Source: Taenia hydatigena
Lineage: Eukaryota; Platyhelminthes; Cestoda; Cyclophyllidea; Taeniidae
NCBI GenBank assembly: GCA_036345935.2
Contig: JADWOT020000003.1
Location: forward strand, 9,040,134-9,104,133
Direction of reading: 5' to 3'
DNA: 64,000 nucleotides
Shown: positions 12,053-24,300 of the stretch, piece by piece
Layout of the letters: every line of letters starts with the position of its first letter
How positions within the stretch are numbered: position 1 is the first letter of the stretch
Made by a program: the position numbers and the translations under genes
Notes under the pieces: model-generated
Told to the model about the DNA's origin: nothing
Seen by the model: the letters and a program-made list of their open reading frames with translations, nothing else
Database searches by the model: none

Positions 12053-12185
12053 GCGGCTATGTTGTATCAAGAACTTTAATCCAACCCATACCAACTGGAG
12101 CAATGTGTTGAATTGGGGTCTCTACGACGTGCTCTCTCAAAGAATTGAGAATGCTCAAGTTGATGACTCTGCACACCCCATGTAA
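12030..12185 (+). pseudogene. Out-of-frame continuation of F-box gene C-terminus
   Basis: The F-box frame stops at 12052, but the +1 frame stays open from about 12006 to a TAA at 12183-12185. It encodes a segment with THTNWSNVLNWGLYDVL. This fits the last helix of FBXO4-type proteins, in which a hydrophobic, tryptophan-containing helix follows a short linker. The simplest reading is a one-base shift near 12030-12052. An unseen splice or a sequencing error would give the same picture. No GT-AG pair that I can see rejoins the frames neatly. Confidence 0.4.
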
Positions 12186-12395
12186 TTGGATCCTCTACGT
12201 ATGCAACACTGATGATGTGCTTTTAAACTCTCGTTTTTGATACGTTTGGTTGGGTGATTTGATAAGGGTGACTTTGGAAGCTCATGCAAATACCAGTTTA
12301 AAAACGGCTCTAGCAGCGTTGTGGCATGATGTCTGCTGGAACTGCTTTAGCATTGCAAATTGCCCATTCCCTGAGTTCTGGGAGTTTTGATCGTT

Positions 12396-12716
12396 GTGTT
12401 TTTGGTACCCTCAGCCTTGGGTATTACAGAAGTCACTCGTTGGGAATGTCCAATGACACAACATGATTTGCTGGCATATCAGAGGAGGAGAGCGGGTTTG
12501 GTTCCTGCTTATCTAGCCTGCACATTTTACGGCACTCAAACAAGCAAAGCAGGCCCTCGGATGTCAATATTACTCGTTAGTGCACAGCTTACGAATAAGG
12601 TGCTAAATGTTGATACTGCTCCAAGTTCCAGATGAGTGGAAAATTGTTCTTAATACTTCACCTCTGAGGCATTACTTCTGGCGAATGATGTGTTTGAGCT
12701 GATTAATTGATGTTAC
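12396..12716 (+). repeat. Dispersed repeat R2, copy 1
   Basis: This roughly 320-bp segment recurs in inverse orientation at 31437-31761. Shared stretches include CAGAAGTCACTC and CACTCAAACAAGCAAAGCAG. The + frame 12387-12635 is open in both copies and keeps TEVTRWEC, AYQRRR and FYGTQTSKAGPRM, which hints at an ancient coding origin. In the stretch I compared base by base, however, four of six differences change the amino acid, so there is no sign of selection on a protein. Confidence 0.7.
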
Positions 12717-14139
12717 TTAATCTGGTATTGAGACCTACTCCTGAGTAAGCACTGAAGAGGAGTGGGAGGAGCTTTGCCATTAAAACTGAGAAAAGGTGCC
12801 AACTTTGTGTAACATTCCTGAATGTCGAGGATGTGGACGTTAAATAGCTTGGACGGTGATTACGGGCCTCCAGTCTACTGCATCTTGGCTTTCCTTGAAA
12901 TACACACAGCTGCTATTATGCTATCCACGTTCTTAGTTATTTCAAGTCAACAACAATTGTGGCTTTCATTTATCAATCAGATATTGCTCGCGGCCTTTTT
13001 CAAACGCAACACATTGTGCCTAAACGGTATCTTTTCTGATAAGGGCACATAGGCTGCTCGCTTTGATGGAAGATAGAAAGGTGCTCTAAAGGAAATGATG
13101 AACACACAACCACATGCATTTAAATTCTTTTTAAGATATGAGGAACTCAGAAAGTCTAAAGCAAGGCAATGATTTCTCAAGTTCTAAGCATATACCTCCA
13201 ATAAGCATATCTGTTTTGGTGCCTTTTTTAGGTCATTCACATACATTGTTGATGTTTTGAATAGATTGTGTTGCATTTGTTGGTAGAAAGCGAGAAACAC
13301 TCCTGAGAAAATTGTCCTCTGTTTTTTTCATGCACTTTGATGCTACGGTGTGGCCGACGGGTCACATCCCAACTATGATTTCTGACATTTGCAAGTGTGC
13401 GATCGCTCCAACAAAAGCCTCCCTCGCTATGCATAAATTCTGCTTAAAATGCAGAGGTTATTTGCGGTTCCCAAATCGATATACAATAAAGTAGCCAACA
13501 AAACAGAGTTGACAAGCAAGCTTCTGAATTGTTAGTAAAGCTGAACGTGAGTTGTTGTTGTTGTAGTAGACGCTCCAATTGTCAACGCCTCTGTGCAGTT
13601 CGAAATGATATGCTTGAGGTTGGAGACCATCTCTGACCTCCTTCAAGAGGTCAAGCAACTCGCACGTATGCACGCAACATTCTCCTACTGTGCTTGTGTG
13701 TTTGGTATAAAATTCTCTTAATTGAAGTCCCTGTTTCTTTGTTGCACATCATTCCACCTTCTTGTGTGCAGTTTTATGCGTGTTTGTGTTTAAATGGACA
13801 GTGCTGACCTCGTGCTGACCGCAACTGAATGCCTACTTTGTTCCACAGGCCTGTCGGCAGTCGACTTTACAAACCTCATGTAGGAGCCATGCCACTGCAG
13901 AGACCATATCTGGCAAACGTAGCAATCCTATTGATAAATACTATTATTGGTAACATCCTAGGTAAGCATCGTAAATACTTTCTCATTGAAGTAATCAAGT
14001 TTCTACAATTTCGACATTCGTGCTGTGGGCTGACAGAAAAGAAGCAAACGCTTATGCCTCATTATGCCAAATTTGCCTAGATCGCCTCGTACGATTTGTG
14101 GGAATGGTGGCAATCAGGAATAAGTGAACTCCACTACTC
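12717..14139. other. No recognisable gene
   Basis: I see no supported gene or repeat match here apart from a short GTT run near 13551-13565. Frames reach 83 codons at most (13829-14080) and are unfamiliar. Confidence 0.5.
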
Positions 14140-16165
14140 CAGTCGTCGACTTTCGCTCTCCCTGTTTTCTGTCAAAATATAATTAGGAACGTAAGACCAC
14201 AGCAAATCTACGCTTCATGTAAATAAGTTTGTTTGTACCCCTTTAATCAACTGAATGGTTTATGAGAAGCGCCAATTGATGAGAATGAAACTACTTCCAA
14301 GTGTTGTGCCTGCTTTGCCTGTCATAGGACGAGATGACGCTTCTCAATGCCATCCTTGCCAACGAAGGCGTATTCAAGCACACCAAATGGCACGAGCTTG
14401 GCAGTGGATGATAAAAATGGGATCCAGTCTTTAATATAGATGCGAAACTCATTAAGGTCGGTCAGATCCTACAGGGCAACCTCTGTTGCTTGGAGACCTT
14501 AAAATATTTTCGGCTAATTCCCATCTAATCAGCAGCATTTGAGACAATTAGCTTGGGATGATTTGCAATCGGTAAAGTGGCTAGGCGCAATACCGAAACA
14601 CTTACCACCATTCATAAGCTTAACAGTCATTCAATCAACCACCTTATTGACCACTGAGTGTCAGCCCAACTGCCCCAACCACCACCACATCCATCGTTAC
14701 TTGCAACATATCTACTTCACCTGCCCAATCGAAGGTTACCCAGCAATGCAACGATTCGAAACATTCCACGCACTGCCGCAGATTGCAACTAATTTGTTTG
14801 AAGGAGAGTGCGTTCAATCAAAGCCACCCTTTACTTGCACGCGTCAATGCTGAAGAATTCACTGTCGAACTAATGCAAAATTCCTACTGACCTTAGTATT
14901 GCACGTACCTCCCCAAAAGGCGTCGTAAGAAGGCATTCCAATTCACGACGACATACTGCTTGAAGGCTGGCAGGGCTGGTGGTTGCGGTTGGTGAACGCA
15001 TACCAAGAACTCGATTCATTCCACTTTACAACTTCACAATGCAACTTGCCACCACGCATCTATTTTCGGAGTGAATACCTCATGACGCAAGCACATGACA
15101 TCACGCGCATTGTGACTCTAAACAATGCCAGGGAAAAAAGCACTGAAGGATGGATGAACGATGTGTGATTGCAAAATCGCGTTTGATGTTCGTCAGCAGT
15201 GCACAGTGACACAAAACCGGTACAGCAAATTCGCTGGCGGATAGACTGGATTTGGTTGGAAAAAAACAAAAATGAGGCAGTATATGTAAAAAATTATGGA
15301 AATAGCCAAGTGGATGCTGCCATTGTGACAAGAGGAAAGGAGGCACAGTGAACGTGGAATTCATAACCATCAAATTTATCGTAAGGAAAGCGATCGCGAT
15401 CGGCATGATTAGCGATGAACATAAGACTTGGGGCAAACGATTTCGACTTCCCTGCACACCACACTGCGTCCGTTCCTCCGTCTTTACTAACATTCTGGCT
15501 CGCTCTTTGCCTTTCGAATCAAGCATACCCGAGTGGTGAACAACTGATGCAACAATTCTTGTGACCCAGATAACACATCCTCATTTTTATCTGACTTAAG
15601 CCAACACAATGTTTTGTCCGATTCCTTAAGGCAGTTAGCGAATCACATCGGAAGGTACAAGCGCATCCATCCACATCGGAAACAGACTCTCCACTTTCAT
15701 CCTCCGTTGCCACTTACTGCCATCCGCTGTTCTGGGGCCAACCTTATAGTCGCGCTTCCAGTACACACCAACGAAACTCCATAGCATCTTCTTCATTAGG
15801 AATGTAAATGAAGACGTAATCAAACGCATCAAAGGAAACCAGGACAAAAGTGGATGCTGAAAGTGGGAACCAATCTTAAGTGTCAATGTGGAACTTATTG
15901 AGGCAGGTCAAACTCTACACGACACCCGCATCACTTCACTTCGAGTCGCCTACATCCCCTAATCTACCACTTAATTTTCCATTAATCGTTGAGCTGATTC
16001 CCATTGCACCACCACCGTCCATGGAGCATTACCGATTGATTCCGAGATGGCCATCAATGGAACTCGGATGTTCGAAAGAATTGGATCTGTAGACTTAAAG
16101 ACAAAAAGTTGTGAATTAGGCGTATTCATTTAAAAGAGTGGCCAATAAGACGCCTAAAACAATGC
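14140..16165 (+). repeat. R1 repeat, tandem unit 1 (S3 to S10, then S1-S2)
   Basis: R1 blocks occur in order: S3-S4 at about 14.62-14.86 kb, S6 at about 15.0 kb, S7 at 15.1-15.25 kb, S8 at about 15.31 kb (CCAAGTGGATGCTGCCATTG), S9 at about 15.45 kb, and the start of S10 near 15.72 kb with a variant TATA site on the opposite strand. Without a break the sequence then passes into S1-S2 (15.77-16.13 kb, GTGGATGCTGAAAGTGGGA), which lead into the next unit. This gives a local period of about 1.55 kb. The beginning, 14.14-14.6 kb, is only weakly similar to other copies. Confidence 0.6.
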
Positions 16166-18540
16166 TCTTTGATAACTAATCTATCAGTCATTCAAACAAC
16201 AACCTTATTAACCGTTAAGCGACACCTCGACTGCCTCAACCACCATCTGTGTCGTTGCCAGCTGTGAACCCTACTTTTATCCATCCAATGGAAAGTAGCC
16301 GAGCGAAGCAGCAATTCAAAGCACTCCACGCACTACCAGAAATCGCGGTCCATTTTATGAACAAAAACAAATTCAATCAAAATTACTTGAAACCTTAGAG
16401 TGCCAGCGTTGAAGACTTCATGGTCGAACACCTAGAGACTTCTTGCCGACTTCTGGTATAGTGCACACGCATTTTGAAAGTGACGTAAGATGACGTTCCG
16501 ATTCTCTACGCCGTGCTGTCTTGAGGCCAGCAGAACTGAAAGCGCTAGTTGATGAAAGTGATTTCTCCCAATTCACAACGCTACAGTTGAACTTGCTCTC
16601 ACACATTTACTACCCGTGTGAATAACTCGTGACGTAAACACATAAAATGGAAGTCACACAATCCCTTTGCTAAATTTTGGTATTGTGTACCTTTATACGA
16701 TGACACCCTGTCTAGAAGCCAAAAGGGTTGGCGGTGTTGGCCGGCGAACACAAACCATGAACCCAATTCCTCCCATTCCACAAATCCACAGTTGAGCCCC
16801 CTGCCACGCATCTACTACCGGTACGAGTAATAACTCGTGACGCAGGCACATAAAATGAAGCATCTTGTCAGTAAAACAGTTACACTGCAGTTTGTTTCAA
16901 AAGAGATGCAAGGATGAATAGGAGTTGTGCGATCGCAACGTCGGAAACTGATGGGTCCCTGATAAATACAATCGCGTTTCATATACGTCAGCTAATAGGC
17001 AGTACAGAAACCTGTATGCAGACAGGCTGACGAACTAAATGCATTCGATGGAAAAAATAGAGATGAAACTCCAAATGTGTAAACAAAGAAATTACCAAGT
17101 GGATGCTGGCATTATGACAACTGGAAGTTGTGGGAAAAGCAGCCAAATTGGTATGACTTACTGTGCATATAATGCCTTCGTCATTTCTCCTGGACAGTAG
17201 TGCAAATCACAGAGCATGACGTCAAACAAACAGAGTCCTGTATATAAACGATTTCGACTTCTCTAGATGACGAAATGCATCCTGACCAAAGCAGCATCCA
17301 TCTCTATTGACACTCTGACTCGTCTTTTGCCCCTGGAATCTAGCTAATCAGAATGCAGAGCAAGCAACGCACTACTTGTGACCCAAAGAACAAATCCCCA
17401 TCTTTACCTGACTTTGGAGCTCAAAAAGGTGCTGCGATGCCTCGAGACACTGAGCAAATTGCATTGGAATGTGCCACCGTTCTCACTTAAATCAAACGCA
17501 GCCTATGGGTTCCGCTGTTCCGTCCTCTCTCACTGCTTGTCGCTATGCTTGGGCCCATTTTATAGTCTCGATTTGAGTACACGTTAACAGAAGTCACGAG
17601 AGGAGTGAAAACATGGGTTCAGCGATGATGTGGGTTCATCCAATGAAGTCAAATCTGCAGACACATGATTTTCTTCACTCAAACTCCATTCGGTACCTTT
17701 TGGTTTCGTCTACCTATTCCGCCATCTAATGCAGCTTTCGTGTTTGTTTGTCCATGCCACCAAATGCACAATCTGGTGGTTTTATCATTGGACCTCTACT
17801 ATAAAAAAATCTCAAATCCTAGCGAATCGTCATTATTTACGTAAACTTGATTTCACTGAGCTGGTTGCGCTCATGATTGTATGCCACCTGCAATGTGGAA
17901 CAGTCGTCTGCAGGGTGATACAGTCGCTTTTTTGGCTGCATTAATCGTGGCAGAAGTAGGCGATGGTGTGGTACGTGCAGCATTTCTACCGAAAGTCAAA
18001 TTATGCGAAAAGGCTGAAGGGTGTGCAGAACTCGCCATCTGCCCTCACAGCACCATGTTGCAGGTCCTCAACTCGTGTCACAAGCATGCATCACAACTGT
18101 GAATGGGTGTGTTGAAACGGAGAATGTTATTTAGTGCGCCACCAAAGTGAGCGGCTTCACCGTGTTGTTCCCCTCGTCGTGGAATACAGGGTACTTGCAA
18201 TTTTGCCCAAGCCTTTCCTCAACACTCACGTGTCTCAAAGAAATCGTAGCAGCTTCACAGTGCCGTCCTCCTAATGCGATCACACGCTTTCATTACAAAT
18301 GCATAACATTAAAAACACATTTTACAAGTATGCGACGTCTAAGTAAGCATGAGGCATTGAAGTACCTACCCATGTGTAATAAACACTCTGAGATGCAAGA
18401 TAGTAGGAGCTGTTGCTCCTAAGTGGACTTACAAACCGTAGCACTGATGTGAGATGAAATGATAGGAAAATAGGCTTTTGCATGGTAAGAAGACAGCTAG
18501 TTAAACCGGCTTGAAGCCAAAATGAAATGAGGCGATGCAG
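16166..18540 (+). repeat. R1 repeat, tandem unit 2 (S3 to S14)
   Basis: This unit repeats S3-S7 and continues through S8-S9 into S10-S14. Block S6 is doubled: 16420-16620 and 16630-16840 both contain the CTCGTGACGTAAAC-like motif. From 17431 to about 18515 the sequence is a close copy of 49141-50225 with no net length change. A TATAAA hexamer lies on the - strand at 17559-17564. Similarity to the 49-kb copy ends abruptly after AGCTAGTTAAACCG near 18515. Confidence 0.7.
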
Positions 18541-20059
18541 GTATTGCGTGATAATTAACCTGCCTCATTAATTTTTACGGTTACATGTTTGACTAAGCTT
18601 CGCTTTAGCACCCACTTCTGGTGTGTGTAGGCCCTCGTCAGCATTTGTCTGCAGACTGGTCATCTCCCTGTAAGTCAGCAAAGCAGCAGCGGCACTTAAG
18701 TGCTGCTTCATTCTCATCAAGTGTTGGAGGTGACATTCACTAAAACTGCATTCGGATTGTCAGAATGCTATTCCCACAGGTCGTTAAATACCTAAAGGTG
18801 GGATTCCAAACATCTTCGAGACGCTATTCCTACTCATCTATACAAAATTAAAGTATCAATTTCTTTGACGGTCGTCAAAGCTTTTCTTTGTAGCCAAAAA
18901 TTCACCAATCGAGAATCAAAGGCGACCTGACGACCTGGCGAGCTTCTGCTGGCTTCGATATCATTTGAAAGACAGGTTGAATTGACTGAATTCTATAAAT
19001 GAATTCTACTTGTGCAAATCACAAATAATGGGATCCAAAAAGTTGATTTTGCCTCGTAATTCAAGTACAGTGCATTTCACCTATCGGGCCTTGGAGAACT
19101 TTATGGCTGAACTCTAGCACTGAGACATAAAACAAGCGGTGCTGAGTGTCAATGGATGTCAAAAGTAGCAGCATTTATTTATCCGCTCGGCGAATTCGAT
19201 TCGCCAACGTCGCACGATGCTGATTGCTCAGAAATATTTACAGGCAGAAACAAGGAGAGAGAGGGAACCACTAACTCGAGTAATTAAGTTGACTGATCCC
19301 CGAGTTCTACCATTTACAAGACCTCACTATTCTCATGATTCAAATCAAGGCAATCTAGGCAAAGTTCTCATTCTGAGGTCTAATTGCTCGACCAACGTTA
19401 AGCTGTCGACAGATGATGTGGTTAAGTAGTGGAAACTTCATGATTTACTGCAGCAAGTATTTTCTCGTGAGCAATAATGTCTTCTGTAAATATGCGTGTT
19501 AAGTTTAAAAAACGGTCCCTGCAGTGTTCCAAAGGAAAACAAACTGCAAAACACCTCTGCCGATCTGCCAGTTTTTATTCTTATACGCCAAACTTTGAAG
19601 GACTGCCACCATCTGTCTCAATTGAACATCTCCTCGCACTCCTTAATCAGCATTCAATGCTGATTGAGGAGAACAAAATGCCTCACTTTGAGGCAAAATT
19701 GTGCTTGGAGGCTTACTTTGAGCTAAAGTGGAATCAAAGCTGATAGATGCTACCCTTTTGTGTCTGTGTGGCATTGATTATAAATGCGATTTGTAAAGCC
19801 GCCTTCGGTGAACTCGGCGGAATGTCAAGGTGTGCGGAGCAAGGCAGACTAATTTGAAACCTGAAATTATTGAGACAGTTCGAGTCGCACACATCGGCTA
19901 CAATTCTTCATTTTGGACCACCAACACCCTCTCTTCTGCCATCAAGAGCTTTCGGAAATTCTCGAGTCGCCCTCCAATTCATAAGTACATTTGGCGCACC
20001 ATTGTTATTTTTCCAAAGAAGATAGTAATTAAAAGAATTAGGAAATGTAAAGTATCAGA
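18541..20059. repeat. Diverged R1-related sequence
   Basis: A weak inverse match to block S1 lies at about 18.59-18.73 kb (CACTTCTGGTGTG). The stretch 19274-19560 aligns directly, though poorly, with 21130-21400: both contain GGCAATCTAGGCAA, and further on CGGTCCCTG. No gene is recognised. The frame at 19477-19743 is open for 88 codons but falls within this repeat-like sequence. Confidence 0.45.
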
Positions 20060-20300
20060 TTAACAGTCTCGGTTCGAACACACTTCAACAGAAGTCACAA
20101 GACAAAGGAAAAAATGGCTTAAGCGACGATGTGGGTTCATACAGCGATGTGAAGCTGCAAGGAGGCGAGTCCGATATTGGCATAGCTGACCTCACTGCAT
20201 GAACTTACACCACTGCAGAAGCGATATTTTCACTTCTCTCGTGACTTCTACTAAGGTGTGCTCGAAATGAGACCATAAGACGAGCCCGAAAACAGCGGCT
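20060..20300. repeat. Head-to-head inverted R1 promoter blocks (S10)
   Basis: A + oriented S10 block (GTCTCGGTTCG, then CAGAAGTCAC and GATGTGGGTTCAT) is followed by a - oriented S10 block (GCGATATTTTCACTTCTC, TCGTGACTTC, GAGACCATAAG). The two halves face away from each other with respect to their TATA-like sites. The left half has lost its TATA (GACTGTTAATC), and the right half has CATAAG. The same palindromic unit occurs, as a reverse complement, at 62070-62290. Confidence 0.65.
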
Positions 20301-21330
20301 GGCAGTGAGAGTGGATGAGAGAGTAAATTGAGATGCTGTTTCCGATATTGATGATTATGTTGCTATGTTCTGATGCACCGGACTAACAATTGTAGGCACC
20401 TAAGCCAAGTGAAAGTGGGAATATGTGTTTTGGTCACAAGTAATGCAGCAATTGTTCTCTATTCTGACATACTTGATTCGAGTGGCAAGAGGCGATTGAA
20501 AATGTTGGTTAAGACGAATGCTGTTTCGGTCATGATGTAGTGTGGCATGGATGAAAGTCAGAATGGTTTGTATACAGGTCTTCGTTCGTTCAGCACGGCC
20601 AATGTGCTACGTCCATTGTTGGTCATGCCAATCGTGGTCGTTCCCCTTACAACAAATTAGTTGGTTAGGAATCCCGCATTCGCCATGTCTCCTTTCTTTT
20701 TTCACAATGCCGCCACCCACTTGACCATTTCTGTGAGTTCTACATTCGAAGCCTCATTTTCGTTTCTTCCAACAATGAACTTTTTCTTAAGCCTATTTGC
20801 AGTGCAGGTCCATTGGCATTACTCTCTGGGTGAAGGACATCAGACGCAATGGCAATTTAAAGTGTGTTGTCAATACCCAGCATCGTAGTCTCACATTTTT
20901 GCTATCTTTCGCTTTCGCCCAAAAAAGATCATGCTGAAACCGTTTAAATCAGAATGGACGTATGTGTTGTGCTTACGTCGCGGGGTATTCAGGCAGACAG
21001 TGAATGCGTGGTAGCAAGTTGAATTGTAGAATCATGAAATGGAAGAAATCGAGTTATTTGGTTCTCGTCCTCCATCCAACACCATCAACCCTTCTGGTCT
21101 CCAAACAGATGGGTGGAGTCAGTGGCTCGAGTAGTGCAGTTGACTAATTCCCATTTGTCACCATCGTTTAGGTATTTCCATTCCTACCAATCTTCTGAAG
21201 GCAATCTAGGCAAGTTTCTCATCGTGTGGCCCAATCGTTTGCTAGTTTTTCTGGTCTGCACGACGGTTTGAATGTCGAGTTTGTGAAAACTCGGTTATTT
21301 AATTAGGCAAGTATTTTAGGTGATCACTCT
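20301..21330 (-). repeat. R1 copy, inverse orientation, with nested insertion
   Basis: 20301-20687 is the reverse complement of about 61672-62050 (block S9 and the start of S10). From 20688 the sequence departs from that copy. Inverse blocks S8, S7 and S6 follow at about 20.80-21.10 kb (CAGACGCAATGGCAATT; GAATCATGAAATGGAAG). Similarity to the 61-kb copy resumes only at 21987, so 20688-21986 acts as an insertion relative to that copy. Confidence 0.6.
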
Positions 21331-21840
21331 GAACGTTAGCAACAGCGGTCCCTGTCAGTAGCAGTATTAAGTTTGCCAGATATGGTCAATGCAGCGACCT
21401 AAAAGAAGAAGTTGTAAAGTAATCGCCAGTCAGGTTTGCTGGTTTTAATGCTAACCCATCGCCTTCCAATGAAGTACCACCAAATGCCTGAAAAGGAACC
21501 TCTGCTCGAATTATTTAATTATTGTTTTTTTTTATAGAAGGAGTAGTGCACTAAAATGCTACACGATAACCAAAAGCGTTAGTTAAAGATGGGCTTATGT
21601 TATCTCGAGTGTATTTGCAGGTTTCCTTCCAGCAAGAGAGGAATCCGGGGTAGCTGGTGTAAGTCCCTCGCATTTTATGTGTAACGGTTCATAAAGGAGA
21701 TCTGTGAAGTCGAGGTACGAAGTAGAAATCGCAGAACGAAGTAAACATTCAGTTACGGCCAGCAGCGCAGCCAATTAAAACACCAACACACGCACACAGA
21801 ACGAAAGAATGACGTGCACCAAAGAAATGGTGGCTTAAGT
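21331..21840. other. Low-similarity stretch between R1 copies
   Basis: No gene is seen. A short T-rich run lies near 21525-21535. The stretch lies inside the segment missing from the 61-kb R1 copy. Confidence 0.4.
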
Positions 21841-23800
21841 GCGGACATTGTTGAGGTCAATCACACGACTACACCAGGAGGACGATGCATGCTTGCGTTC
21901 ATGACGCCCGACCTTTTGGAAGTCAGGGATGGTCAGTTGATGCGGATGAACGAGTGCTGCTCCTGCTTTGAAGGTCCTATAGCCAGATGACGAGTCTGCA
22001 TTGCGTCTTTGTCGACGAAGAATGCAAATGGAGGTGTAATCAAACCGGAAGTAAAATGCTGAAAGCAATATCCGGTCGCGTGCACATTCGCAGAAATTGT
22101 TGAGGCAAGTCAAGTCCCACACAGCATCTGAATGGCATCCTTTTCCATTACATACGTCCCTCTTCTGCCGCTCCAATCTTTTCAAATTTCTCAATCTGAT
22201 TTTGTCGCATCAGCACTGTTGATACAACGTCACCGTTTCCTTCTAAAATGGCTTTGGAAGAAACCGAATTTTAATAAACGGATCTGTAAGCCTGGATATA
22301 TTTAGTTGTGAGCAATATGCATTCCAAGGAGAGCAAACACGATACGTGAGCACTCCATACCAAGAACTACCCCATCAGGCATCAAAACCAACTATTGCTT
22401 CATCCATCCAGTTGCAACTCGACAGTCTGAACCACCAAATGTGTATTTACTTGCAGTGCACACCACTTCAACCTGCCCAACAAAAGCAACCGAGCGTGAT
22501 CTGTGCCACAACACTGCAAGGATTCAAAATCTCTTGAGCATTATGATGGATATCAATAAATTCCCTTCGAAGGACGCATTCGGTCAAAGCCATCTTTGGC
22601 TCGTACCTATTAATGTTAAAGAAGACGACGTTGAATTCCTGCTAACATCCCGCTCACCTTCATCATTGCACAAACCTACTCTAAAGTGAGAAAAAGCAAC
22701 GGTTGGATTTACGATGACAATCCGCATGGAGGTCGACGGTAATGACAGTGAGGCTAGCGACCACGTACCGAAAACTCGATTCCTCCCATTCCATAGCACC
22801 CGAGTTGGGTTCGCTGCCACACATTTACTGTCAGTATTAATGGCTCGTGACATGGGCACGTAACATTACGTCCATTGAGATTTTAAACAATGTCAGCATG
22901 GTCTCTTTTGAATTCACAGGTGTAAAAAAGAATAAAAGATGTGAGATTGTAAGGTCTGGTACCGGCAACACTCATTTATTTGCAATCGCATTTGATGTCT
23001 GTCAGCCGAAGAGCAGTGACAAGAAGTCTGCACTGCAGAAAAGCTGAAGACAATACTAGATGTGGTTAAAAGAAGCAAAAAATGAGGCTTTGAGTGTGGG
23101 ACTCTCAGAGGTGGCCAAGTGTATGCTGCCACTGGGAAAAGAGGAATTGCGCACAGCGAACTTGGGATTCTTTCCAATCTAATTTGCCATGGGAAAAACA
23201 ACTGAGACAGCAACTTTGTCGTTTTTCCTAGATGACAATGTGGATTCCAAAGCATGCCACCGAATGATTTTGACCTTTCTCATCAACGAGCCGCACTTGA
23301 TTGGGGCAACACCCGTTTTCATTGACAATTTGGCGCACATCGTGGTGTTGAAATCAAGCATATCTGAACGGATGGCAGCTAATGCATCAATTGTGATCCA
23401 AAACAGATCTCGGCTTTCCTTTTCCTCAGGCGTTCACAAGTGTTTGTTCAGTGCCTTCATCAACCGCATGTCAGTGATTTGCTTAAAAGGCCTTAACGGT
23501 TTTCCCAGTAGTTTCCTGTTTGCACTTCGGCTTAGGGTTTCTAAACCAGCGAAAATGGGTATAAGACAAGGAAGACAAATGATATTCATGCAGTCGGAAA
23601 CTGTTTTGGTATTTCAGCCTATGCCTCACCCAGACACTGTTGACCTTTTCTTAGCCAGTGAGCAAGCAAGAGCTTCCTTGTCTCATTTGTCCTCGAAGAA
23701 AATGTCCTTTGATGGTGCGCAAATTTACCAGGAAACAGGCATTCAAATTCAGGACAAATGGTCAAAATTGTAGAGCGTGCAGGCCCTTCATCTCATTGTG
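21841..23800 (+). repeat. R1 copy S1 to S9 (+)
   Basis: This is the clearest copy of the first half of R1. S1 is at 21990-22140 (CGAAGAATGCAAATG), S2 at 22140-22290, S3 at 22330-22440, S4 at 22437-22520 (CTTGCAGTGCACACCACTTC), S5 at 22520-22700, S6 at 22770-22875, S7 at 22880-23025, S8 at about 23.11-23.18 kb and S9 at 23.2-23.4 kb. 21987-22860 is closely mirrored by 60850-61671. It contains the longest open frame of the R1 family (23189-23773, 194 codons, + strand, starting MGKTTETATL). I recognise no domain in that frame, and the other S9 copies carry stops. Confidence 0.65.
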
Positions 23801-23979
23801 TTGAATATTTTGAGCCCCTTCACACACTTAAAGATCGTAAAAGCAACATCTTTCCATCTGCATTCAGCAAGGCCATTTCCACTTGTATGATGCATTAAAA
23901 AGGACACCGAAAATCACATTCCGTGGCATAGACCAATGCACACTGAAGCAGCGTTAGATGGATGAGAAGGCAAGTCAGC

Positions 23980-24300
23980 ACCAAAGGAAAGAAGTGGAGT
24001 TGGTAAAGAGCGCAGGTAGGTGTTGGCATGGCCCACTTCACTGCATGAGCTCACATTATCGCTGGAGTGATAGTTCCACTCCTCTTGTCACTTCTGCTGA
24101 AGTGTACTAGCACCGAGATCATAAAACGGACCCGAGCACAGCGGCGAACAGGGAGAGCAGAGGCGAGAGTGAAGTGAAGAGGCTGCTTCCGATGTAAATA
24201 AATAGGTGCCTGTCACCTGATGCAATTCGCTGAGTGTCTAGAAGCATCAGATTAACTATTTTGAGTGCTTAAATCAGGTGGAACTAAAGGCTTTATTTTC
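23980..24300 (-). repeat. R1 fragment, block S10 inverse
   Basis: This fragment contains the sequence leading to the TATA-like site in its sense direction: CTCCTCTTGTCACTTCTGC, AGCACCGAGATCATAAAACG, then CCGAGCACAGCGGC. The TATA position reads CATAAA here. The fragment is short and isolated from the other blocks. Confidence 0.6.
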
